From the NCBI GenBank assembly GCA_022264855.1, contig JABYQU010000064.1, positions 62,001-126,000 of the forward strand: a DNA stretch of 64,000 nucleotides. Direction: 5' to 3'. Position numbers and translations under genes: made by a program. Shown here piece after piece: positions 33,501 to 43,463 of this stretch (its first letter is position 1; every line of letters begins with the position of its first letter). The notes beneath the pieces were generated by a model. That model did no database searches, was not told the DNA's origin, and was given only the letters and a program-made list of their open reading frames with translations. This DNA comes from Lenzites betulinus. Taxonomy: Eukaryota; Basidiomycota; Agaricomycetes; Polyporales; Polyporaceae.

Positions 33501-33851
33501 CCGTTACCGACCGGGGCCAGCTCAGGGGCCACGCCGAATACTGGACCAGAGGCGACAGGCAACGCTGCTTCCGTCTCTCGCAACGCGAACTTATCATCTC
33601 AAGCTGCTGGCGAGAACGTTTCGGCGACTACTAGTAAGACGGAGGTCGAAACTGCTACATCGCTTCCTCCGAGGACGCAGGCAGTTTCGTCCCAACTTGT
33701 TACGGAGGTCACCTCTGCTAGATCGGATACCAAGCGAAGAGTCAGCACGGGCGCACCCATTCTCGTTAACGACGCCGACCCTCCACCTCACACTCCCGGT
33801 CCGTCCCCCGATACCTCTCACTCTGAAGTGACCAACACGCAGCGCGAGTAG
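30560..33851 (+). CDS. DUF6535-family membrane protein, copy 2
   Basis: Seven exons: 30560-30580, 30654-30770, 30848-30988, 31048-32422, 32486-33076, 33136-33316 and 33377-33851; 966 residues. It matches copy 1 (16737-20117) along the DUF6535 block: KAWSDVATKAQTFGDDLV, RWNREIDIYLLF spliced to AGLFSAILTAFNVESYRLL, SAIWLNILWFSGLILSL, AKQWLSEYSAVSG. The four membrane spans are retained, and so are later blocks such as VTAYESTLDPDAVSSAT and VFHVLLCAIDLST. Splice sites of introns 1-5 are at homologous positions. This copy has one more intron near the end (33317-33376), and its tail differs. The N-terminal leader (TEPEGRGRSDVSS) is unrelated in sequence to copy 1 although the exon layout is the same. 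Function unknown. Confidence 0.87.
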
Positions 33852-34190
33852 GTATGCCCGATACGCTTCATCATCATATGTTGCCGATGGATCGCCGTCC
33901 CTGCCAATAGTACAGAGCGTGCCTGTCCGAACTTTCTAATCGTGCTCCGCCCACGCACTCTATATGCTTTTCTCTGTATGCTTTCCTACTGGAACATCCC
34001 TCTTTCTCATGACTTACTTGGATTTATGCTGTACGGCTCGCACTGGATTGCGATTGTCTCCGAGTATCCCAATGTCAGCTATTCATTTTCACGTTGCCGT
34101 TGTTACACTGGTACTGCAGTCTTGAGGTATATCTCCTTCTACCCCTGACACTACCACAATGCAGAATAACGTATGGCATTTTCATGGACC
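33852..34190. other. Convergent intergenic region
   Basis: 339 bases between the stop of the DUF6535 gene and the stop of the BNR_4 gene; it holds both 3' ends. Nothing else seen. Confidence 0.6.
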
Positions 34191-36137
34191 TCAGATTCCA
34201 GTCACATCAAAGTCCACGACTTGGATATTAGTCCCGTTCACCAAGAACAAGCTCAACAGCCCATCCCCGCCCACATCCGCACCATCGTCCAGCCGATACC
34301 GGTCGAAGAGCGGCTCCCACCCACACCCGCTCGGCGCCTCCCACACGGCCTCCCAGTCGCGGAAGTGCCCCGCCGCGGTGCTGCGCAGGATGCTGATCGC
34401 GGACGAGTTCGGCGCGTTCGAGGGCAGGATGGCGAGCAGGGACCCGTGCGGGGAGCGCGGGGGCGCGACGAGCTTCCCGCGCTTCCCGATGACTGTCGGG
34501 GTGCCGGTGATGTTGTTGACGCTGACGAGCTCGGGGGCGAGAGGGAGCGGGGTGCGCGTCCAGTGCGCTGTTGTGCTGCGCCAGTAGTGATACCTAGGGA
34601 GTGTCAGTTTATGGGATGGAACCGGATAGTGGGTGAGGTTACCATTGCTCGGTGCCCGTGGTGTTCTCTCGATTGAGGACATGCACCCGTCCCTCGCCGT
34701 CAATCGTTTGTGCCTCCTGATTGAGGATACCGCTGCATCTCCGTTAAGTACAGTCCGTGCCGCAAATCAAGAGGTAACTGTACTCACCCATACTTCGGGA
34801 TGCCAAAGATTGTGATACCGGCCGAGACAGGGACGATAGGTTGCTGCGCTGTCATGTTCGCGATCGTTTGATTCCAGTTGTTTAACCACGTCGCACCGAG
34901 GTCGGTACTGAATGCGAAATCCATGTCGTGATTCTGGACGCGGATGAGTATTACTCAACCTCTTACTGGTATCTGGATACACACGTTCTCTGGGCCATTT
35001 GGGCCTGCTTCTACGGCAACATTCTGACCCGTGTCGTTGACGAAATCACGGTATGTCCTTGAGCGAGTTGAATATGCATCCATGATACTCGGCGGGCGCA
35101 GAAGTTATGTGGACCTACCAGGTTGCATGGAGATTTCCTCTGAAATCGAAGTCAATCCCGTTGATGTATGCGTTGTCTACACAGGTCACTAAGTTGTCGA
35201 ACCGACACGAAGTGACACAACTTACTGTTTACGCCCTGAAAATCATATAATCAGTACCACTACGCATATGTTCTGTGACGGGCGCAGCTTCGAACCTCTA
35301 GGTATCTGCCGATTTGCGACCATCCTTTGTTGGGGGTGTACTTGTACAGCCAATCGTCACCGAGACCAGAACGCCCAACTCGCAACTCAAGTATGAGATC
35401 TGCTCCGGCCGAGCCTGCTTGGGCAGAGGTTGGTATAGCGAGAAACCGTGGATATGTGACGTTGATGAAGTAAATCGATTTATCAAGCGACTCCAATCCC
35501 GGCAGGTGGTCCTGCGCACATGAGTTATTCAGGAAGACTACGGAAGGCGCCGACGGGATACGTACAAGGATAGGACCAAATGCAGCTGATGACCACTCCG
35601 TATTCTCCGGGTGCGTGGCGACCCCGGCGTTGGAAATGCGATAGTTCAGGTCATTGTCGTGTTGGTCAAAACCGATGTGTAGTGTCCCGTCTCCACGCGA
35701 TATCCCGAGGGATATTCTGCGACATGCTCAGTATCATTAGCCCCAAATGCATGCATATACACACATGTCGTGGCCGTCGTCATCCGTTTGATTATAATCC
35801 AAGAATGAAAACGACTCCCAGGCAGTGTTCTGGCCTTTGAGCGCTCTGCGGGCCAGCGACGGGTGCCTCACGGACGTGTTGGAAACATCGTCCACGTAAA
35901 ACGCGGCGTATTGGTATCCTGCGAAGAGTCTTAGCACCGTGCAGTCAAAGGGTATGAGTAATGGACCGGCTCACCATTGAATGTCACCAGCGCGTCTTGT
36001 TGGAACGACTCGCCGTTGAGCCTATTCACGGTCTGAGGGTCCTGTCCGAGCGTCGTAACGTCCACGACATGTATGCTTGTCGCGCATACATCCCGCGCGA
36101 CGAGCACCAGGGTCGTTAGTAGAGAAATGAACCTCAT
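34191..36137 (-). CDS. Secreted BNR_4 beta-propeller protein
   Basis: A signal peptide (MRFISLLTTLVLVARDVCA) and the BNR_4 repeat domain. Ten exons: 36137-35975, 35918-35765, 35716-35566, 35511-35296, 35235-35226, 35176-35119, 35057-34985, 34933-34788, 34732-34643, 34593-34191; 487 residues in phase. Recognisable blocks: DALVTFNGYQYAAFYVDD, then RRALKGQNTAWESFSFLDY, DGHDIISLGISRGDGTLHI, SIYFINVTYPRFL, LRVGRSGLGDDWLYKY, HATWTYRDF, FSTDLGATW, LNQEAQTIDGEGRVHVLN. These fit bacterial and fungal BNR_4 proteins, seven-bladed propellers related to some polysaccharide lyases and sialidase-like folds. The substrate is unknown; extracellular action on a plant or algal polysaccharide is a guess. Exon 5 is only 10 bases. 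It shares a 339-base divergent promoter with the Dap1-like gene. Confidence 0.87.
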
Positions 36138-36476
36138 CCGGGGGCGAGGGGGTGATTTCGTGCGCCCCGCCATCACCATGGCCTTTTCAGCAGCATGTCG
36201 ACCAGGCACATTCGGACACATAGCATGCTGGTTGAGCAGATGACCTGGTCATTGCGGCCGACGACGAGGACGTCGTGACCAGGAAGCACGATGCGAGAAC
36301 GCGTGCGGCCCGGGGGCGCTCGTGGTCGACGCGCGCTCCGCCGGCAACTCGCCTCTCACCACGATGACATACAGCCGAGTCCATCGCGCACACCGGCGCC
36401 GGCGTCTTGATTCTCTCAGCCATTAAACCCAGCTCCGACGGCGACGACCTCCACACTGTCAACGACGACATCTAAC
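36138..36476. promoter_or_regulatory. Divergent promoter region
   Basis: 339 bases between the BNR_4 start (minus) and the Dap1-like start (plus). No clear TATA element on either strand; both promoters must lie here. Confidence 0.6.
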
Positions 36477-37192
36477 ATGGCGTTCGACCTTGGCACTCCC
36501 GTGAACACCGCGCTGCTGCTCTATATCCTTTACTCCATCCAGCGCATCATCTTCCCCTCAAGCTCTGTGCCGAAGACCGTCCCGAACGAGTTCAAGAACG
36601 GGTACACTTGGCTGCCTAAGGCGCATCCGCCGACGTTGCTCTACCAGACGTACACCCCGAAGACTCTTTCGCCTCACAATGGACAGGAGGGGAAGCGCAT
36701 CCTGCTCGCTATCAAGGGTGTTGTGTACGATGTGACGGCGGGGCGGAACTTCTACGGTCCTAGTGAGTGTATACACCAAGTATGCAGCGGCACATGAATC
36801 TCACAACGTGCATAAAGACGGGATGTATGCCAACTTTGCTGGCCGAGATGCGTCACGAGGGATGGCAAAGCAATCGTTTGACGAAGGTAACCCCTAACGA
36901 CTCGCGTATACCACGCACGCGCTGACATCCTTGGCCAGAAATGCTGACCCCCATTGACCAACCTCTCGACAAGCTCGAGGACCTCACTCCGGAAGAGATG
37001 TAAGCCGTCTTACATGCATATACCCGGCCATGCTAATTTTCCCCCGCCCTTGCTAACAGCGAGAATATGAAAGGTGAGCACTCCCTCCCGCATACGTGAC
37101 TGCATCCGCTAATGTTTCAACCAGGCTGGATGGAGCACTTTTCCAGCAAATACATCGTCTGCGGCAAGCTAGTTGAGAATGAGGCTCTCTGA
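36477..37192 (+). CDS. dap1: Dap1/MAPR cytochrome-b5-like haem protein
   Basis: A membrane-associated progesterone-receptor-type protein that binds haem and supports cytochrome P450 enzymes of ergosterol synthesis at the ER. Exons 36477-36762, 36818-36886, 36939-36999, 37060-37073 (14 bases) and 37125-37192 close to 165 residues. An N-terminal membrane anchor (ALLLYILYSIQRIIF, about 12-26) is followed by the b5-like core: RILLAIKGVVYDVTAG, RNFYGPNGMYANFAGRDASR (the Tyr residues are the likely haem ligand region) and GMAKQSFDE. The C-terminus WMEHFSSKYIVCGKLVENE fits the family. The AAC codon of GPNGMY is formed by splicing. Length is normal for fungal Dap1. Confidence 0.93.
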
Positions 37193-37499
37193 GCCGGCTG
37201 GAGCTAATCACGATGCTTTCATTGGCTATGTTGTGAAGCCTGTATTGATTATGCGAATGTCGATCGAGGTTACGTGTTAGCACGTACGTTTGCTAGATGA
37301 AGGCAGGATGATCGGTATACCGGATGTTTAACTGAATAATTCCACTAGCAAGAGGCACATATGACCACGATTCTACTGCTGTCTGTGACACCACTCGCGA
37401 GACCACTTCAGCTTCAACTTTTGGTACGGATAAAAATGTTCTACGGCTACAACTACGAATCAGTCAGCGTCTATGTAGGTGTCCATTGCATGTAAAGTG
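37193..37499. other. Convergent intergenic region
   Basis: 307 bases between the stops of the Dap1-like gene and the SulP transporter gene. Nothing else recognised. Confidence 0.6.
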
Positions 37500-40400
37500 T
37501 CATTGTCTTGTGGCCAAGGCCGTGATGAGGATATCATAGTCCAGTTTTGCGACTGTCATGAGACGAAGATCCCGGTCAGTTATACCGCAACACGCGAACG
37601 GAGTACACGCGCCACTCACCCTTGAGCACCAGCCTCGTAAACGCCTGGGCTAGCTCCGGATGTTCCCTCTCGAACGCCTCCAGGTCGTCCGTGCTCAGCT
37701 TCCACACGACCGCCGCGCGCTCCACGACGCACGTCGCGTTGCGCTCCAGCCCCGAGAGCGCCGAGAGCTCGCCCGCGATCGTGCCCGGGACCATCGACTC
37801 GACCATCGGCGGCGTCGGGTCCGCAAAGCGGTACGTCGCGCGCAGGATGCCGGACTCGACGATGTAGAGCCCGTCGGGCGCGTCGCCCTGCTTCCACAGC
37901 ACCGTGCCCTCAGGCACGGTCCGGCGCGCGAGGTACGGCATGAGCGGCGCGTATGTCTCGCGGTCGATCGGCTCGTAGGACGCGAAGGCGCGCACGAGCG
38001 TGTTGTATGGCTCTTGCGCGTCTTGCAGATCTGGCGGGCTGTGGTCTGTGAGGCGGTCGTAAGTACGATGCAGCGTGCGACGAGTGGCGGGAAACATGCC
38101 TCGTGCGATCGTGCGCCAGCCGGCATCCACTAGCGCAGTTCTCCTGGGACTGTCGATGACGGATCCTGAGAAAGGTATCACGTCGTCCTGTCGCCCAGGA
38201 AGAGCTGGGAGGTGTTCAGTTGATGACATTCGACAAACCACAACAGGGCACGAATACTCACCCACTGGCATAGTCTCTGTCTTTTGTGCCCTGAACCACG
38301 CTCTCAGGTACGTGTTCTCCGTCCCTACAAGCCCGTCATGTCAGCAAGGTGTAATTCATCAATGATACAAGCACACTCACACTCGATAGCATCGCTGAAC
38401 GTCTCAAACAGCTCGACGCCGCCCATCTCCAACAGCCCTACATTGCTCAGCGCCTGCCCGACCGGGGTGTCCACCGTGAACCCGCACAGCACGAGCGAGA
38501 CCTTCTTCCCCGCAAGCAGCCGTCGCACGCGCACGAACGCCTCCGCCGCGCTCATGTCCACCCCGGCGACGAGCGACAGGTCGAGCACGAGGAAGCGGAT
38601 CGGCGAGCGGGTCCACGCGGGCTCGTCGAGCAGCGCGCGGATCGCCTCCTCGACGTGTGTGATCGTGCCGAAGAACATGAAGCCCTGCAGGCGGAGGATC
38701 GTCGTCTGCTTCGACACGTCGCGGAGGTACGCGCGGTGCGCGCCCGGGCGCCGGACGGTCGACATCACGCTGTCGCCGGTGCACAGGGCACGCACGCTCT
38801 GGCGCTGGGAGCTTTGGACGACGAAGAAGACGCCTGTGGAAGATGTCAGCAAGCGATAGATGGGAGGGGAGGGGAGGGGAGGATGTACAGCTGACGACGA
38901 TCCCGAGGAGGACGCCGGTGACAAAGTCCCATACAGTCATGCAGACCATGATGCTCGCGATGGTGATGTATTCGGAGGTGCTGACGCGACGTCGGGTATC
39001 CCAGAGGGCTTCCTTGACAAGATCGATTCCGAGCACGAAAATGAGTGCGCCCACAACCATCACGGCTGGTGACAAATTGCACATCAGTAACCCACACAGA
39101 GTGGTAAAACCTGCGGGTGAGGTACTGACGTATGTAGGAGATAGGTCCCGTTCCTACCAGCAGCAGAACCGTGGTAGCACCAGCCAAGAGGAAGCCGGAT
39201 ACTCGAGTGTCACCTCCAACGCGGTAAAACCTGCGTATATGCGTTACTGGGGGAGTCGTTGAGGGATTATGAGGGAAACGTACAACAAGGTGTTGACATA
39301 GACCAGATAGTTGGGGCTGCAAATAGATGGTGAGCGAGATGTGTCTCGTAGCAAGAGGTCGAAAATGCCTTACACTGTGCCGATGAGGCCAGCCAGCAGA
39401 TTCGAATAACCGTGAGCGACAAGTTCTTTGTCGGTATTCACATCGTGGTGTAGTGATACGGCTGCGCATAGTCATTTAAGTACACGCCACATATCTAGAC
39501 ACGCTGAAGAACTTACCCAACGCAGGTACATTGAGAGGTGGATGCAAGATGTTGAAAAATAGTCTGCAAATCTCGTTAGCGGCTGTGCGCACTTACGCGC
39601 TGTAGCACTTACAATGCGAATTGCGTAGGCATGGTCGCCCAGAAGGCTCCCCAATCCATGGCCTTGAAGTCTACGCCAAACGTAAGTTGGGACCAGGATT
39701 GATAGTCTAGTATACTCCGCACCGTAAAGTGAGTAGAATTGATACCACGGCTCTCTCGACGTCCCCATGTCGAAGATCCAGCCGGCCTCCCGTAGCGCAG
39801 CAAGGTCGAGATGTGCCGCAGCGACTACAACGTAGAACGCAACGGGTATGATACAGAAATCTATGTTATGCAGGCCTAGTCAGTGGCGTTAAACGAGGTG
39901 TGTGATGGTGTGACTTACAGATAGGGAATATCAGCTGGTGCTCCCATTTGTGCGTGATGACACGCAGTAGAACGGCCAAGCCGAAGGCTGGTAGCCACAT
40001 GACCAGGTTGTGGACGTTGAGAACGAGGAACTTGAACGTGTCCAGCGATAGCGAAAAGTCGTCGTCCGAGATCGATGTGCTCACTGTCAACCTGTGGTCG
40101 AGTGGGGCTCGTCAATTGCGGGACTAGTAGCATATAACGAGAAGATACCGACCCTGTGATCACCAGGAAGACACCGACACCGCCTATGCAGCTACAACGG
40201 TGTGAGTCTCACAGATATGTGCGTACGCATTGACGTGCACGTACCCGACCAGAATATGCCGCGGGAAGAACCCGATCAACGAGCCTAGCTTCAACGCTCC
40301 AAGCATGAAGAATGTGATGCCTCGAAGGTGGTCAGGTAAAGAACGGCAATACTGGACTATTGACTCACCCGTGAGTATAGAGGAAAACGCGAATGCCACC

Positions 40401-41794
40401 ATTGTAGTCGCAATCACAGCGTGAGGGTCGCTCTCCCCTATCTCATCTGCGATTTGATTTGCAATGAGGTGGAAAAACGGCTGGGAGACAACATTGAAGC
40501 GAGACACGGTGCCAATAGCAGAAGTAACTTACCACGACCTCGATCATCATGCTTCCATTGGCACCGGCGAAGCCACTCGCGCCGGCCGAGTATATCAACT
40601 GCGTGATGATCGCGCTGCAAGAACAGTTGTCAGTCTTGAGCACGAGAGTATATATGACCACTTACGTGACAAAGAACATCGAAACCCCGACTCCACCAAG
40701 GCCGGTGAACACCCCAGCCGCAGGGAAGATAATCATGCCGTCTAGCCAAACGTTAGCCGGAAGTACAGAAATTGCCGTATGATAGATACGTACAAGAGAT
40801 ACCATCCAGGATGTTAAGCAACGTGCCGAGAATAACAGCCGGAATAGACCTCAGAGCGTCCTTAAACAGAGGACCAGAGCCTTGAGCTATTCGAAGAGCA
40901 ACGTCCTTCACAACACCTCTCGCTTGGCGTTTGCCGAGAGGCTCTGGCCAATGGGATCCGTTAGTATTGTACGTCCTGTGGTTGGCTTCGAGGTCGGCTA
41001 GTAATGGCACGGACTCGTCCGTATCGTCCGGAGATTCTTCGCGAGACGTCTGCGACAATACTTCGGAAGCCAAGGATGTGCTGCGACTTTCCCTGACGAT
41101 CGATAGAGGGGCGCCCATGAAAGTAGGCCGTTCGACAGTCGGTGTGGGTGTGCTAGAGTCGCCTATTGGGGTGGTTGGATTGGACCGGGAACGTTCGTCG
41201 TAGCGAGCGATGAGCAAAGACAGACCAGACGGCTGGAACGAGCCTGGTGGAGCCCTGGGTGTGATGTCCCCAGCCGTTCTCGGTGCAGGGAGGGTAGAGG
41301 TTGACGCCTCGAGGTCGGTGACGTCTTCCGCAGGCTTATATGAAAGGTCAGACGTGAGCGAGGCGGATGTAAGCACATCTTCATCTTCCTCGTTTGGAGA
41401 CGCGCCCACGTCTGGGAAAATGAATGCCTCGTGCGAGTGCATAGAGAGGTGGGAGGGGGTCTTGAGGGTGATGCTCGATATCTCCATGGTGCTGTCCCGG
41501 ATGGTGTCCTGCGTATGCGCGGCAGGGGGGACATACCGGGGTCTGGAGGATCTCGAGCTCGAGGAAACGAAGCTCCGAGGTTGGAGAAGCCTATAAGATG
41601 TCTGTGAACATCGAGGGAAGGCGTCACGAGAGCAGACTCACTGACCCAGCGCGTGCAATCGGAGAGCCACCTTGCGTGCGCAATAGCGCGTCCAAGTCGC
41701 GCGCGCCCGGCGAGCTGTCGCCATCCAAGTCGGCAGCCACCATAGGAGTCGTGATTCCTGAGTCGGGACCCTCTGGGTGGGGATTGCGCGACAT
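37500..41794 (-). CDS. SulP transporter with STAS and cyclic-nucleotide-binding domains (Vsb1/YGR125W-like)
   Basis: Nineteen exons close to 1099 residues: 41794-41646, 41590-40794, 40741-40666, 40614-40533, 40480-40369, 40320-40245, 40191-40153, 40091-39919, 39860-39723, 39670-39613, 39563-39517, 39461-39374, 39316-39284, 39230-39130, 39065-38889, 38833-38381, 38324-38262, 38204-37620, 37552-37500. A Ser/Thr-rich cytosolic N-terminus (about 1-290) precedes the SLC26/SulP membrane core (GMIIFPAAGVFTGLGGVGVS, GASGFAGANGSMMIEV, PVMVVGALIFVLGIDLVKE). The STAS domain lies near 740-860 (LDLSLVAGVDMSAAEAF) and a cNMP-type domain near 965-1080 (GTVLWKQGDAPDGLYIVESG, GTIAGELSAL). Yeast YGR125W/Vsb1, with the same architecture, is reported as a vacuolar basic amino acid transporter; that role here is inference. 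The first intron has an alternative model. Confidence 0.92.
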
Positions 41795-43463
41795 TAGAGG
41801 GTATCGGCGCAAAGCATTGGGATGTCGCGGAATGAAGCTTTAAGGCCTGGGGCTTTCGGCCTGGCTAAGATGTTCTTCCGACTGAAGATAAGGGCGGAGT
41901 CTAGATCGAGCTGTTCGTTGGATCACAATATGAGCTTTCAGGATTAAAATGAAGTCTCGTACCTCGCTTGGAAATATTCGCAAGGAAGAGGAGGTAAGTA
42001 CTTGAAGCTTGAGCTTGAAGCTTGAGGACCGGAGGAGCAAGCAATCACTGGGTGGAGACACCTCGTGGTCTAATGTGGAATATGTTAGAATAGGTGACCG
42101 AGGAACGCCGGCTTCCGTTTACTCCTGAAATTAGAGTATATCTTCTATATCGGAGTTAGAATAAACTATAGTGCACGACATAGTTACTTTCACTCGTTCT
42201 TTAGAGCGTCCGGCTCACTCTAATCTGTGCAATATATTAGAGCAGGTCTGCGAGTACGTGCTCCTGCCGTCCACTCCCTCTCACTTCCGTCGCGGAGTGC
42301 ATGATATATCTTAACGTGGCCCGTGCAGAGTTGTTGGGGATAAAACCAGGCCGAGCCAGCGTCAGGCCGCGCTCGTCGCTTGTCCTCCTCTATCATGCAC
42401 TTGTCTCCTATCCCGCTTTCAACTCCCTTGGTTCATTAAAGCTACTCATGTTCCACCTTAGGTAAGATATCTTGCATATATATTGGAGGTGTTATTGCTC
42501 ATTGACTCCTCAATGGATTCGAAACCTCGGGTCGCGCGACTGGATGTCAAGGGCAGGTACGTACTTCTCTTCTGCTCGTAATTTGCTGATCGTGTATCCG
42601 TGAGTACTTACTACTCTTTTGTAATGATCCCTGCTGATGCTTATACCTCTCATCCCTGCACAGTCATCATGCAAGGTATGTGTTCATTCTCACTGGCACC
42701 CGGTAGTTCTCTGACGAGTAGTCTGCTGCAGGTTGCGACATGCGAACATCATGCTGATCACCTGGGCCGGCGTTCAACGTTCAACGTTCAGATATTAGTT
42801 TGGGCCACAACACAACAACACAAATCCTAGGTGCGTGCAATGTACATGTGCTACAAGTACTACTGCACATTAATGTTGCACGACGGTTCAGGGATCTTCG
42901 CAATTGTCGATGTATGCGCGTGACGCTGTATATTTTTCAGCTATATATCAGCAATATATATATTTATTCTATCGTACAGTGTTCGGCCACATCAACGTTA
43001 GAATGAGTGCAGATACATCCAGAACTCTGACCTAGAACTGGACTACCTACTCTAACCTTGAAGCAGACCGCCCACTCTAACCTTAGAGGATATGGCCGAT
43101 ATTCTCTGACCCAGACCGAATCGCTCCCACCCTAACATTAGAGATTGCCGTTTATTCAAAGTCCGAATCGGATGCCTATTAACGCCGATGACTAACAATT
43201 CTACCATAGACCTAGAGGTCCCTCCACCCGGTGAATTTGGCCGAAGAGCGGAGAATGCCGTGCGATGATCTTCCCACGGGATCTAATCTTCGCGGGACCA
43301 CTCGCCCAGGAACAAACCGTAACGCGTCCGTTTTGGGGGCGTCACAGTGTCACGCACGTTCAAACCTCGTTCGCCTTGCCGGCTTCACTCCTTGTCTCCG
43401 ACGCTCTGAACCGCTTCGCCACGCTCACCTTTATTTGAACACGCTTACTGAACGAAGACACTT
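41795..43463. other. Intergenic, enriched in TTAGA/TCTAA motifs
   Basis: 1.67 kb between the SulP and RhoGEF starts. It includes both promoters. About a dozen TTAGA or TCTAA motifs lie between 42085 and 43145, far more than expected. A chain of three short splice-compatible exons (42513-42556, 42664-42675, 42732-42798) would encode about 40 residues but is not convincing. Confidence 0.5.

Noticed and set aside
42513..42798. Three-exon mini-gene encoding about 40 residues (MDSKPRVARL start)
   Set aside because: Exons of 44, 12 and 67 bases can be chained in phase, but no homology, and the product lacks features such as a CaaX end that would suggest a pheromone precursor.
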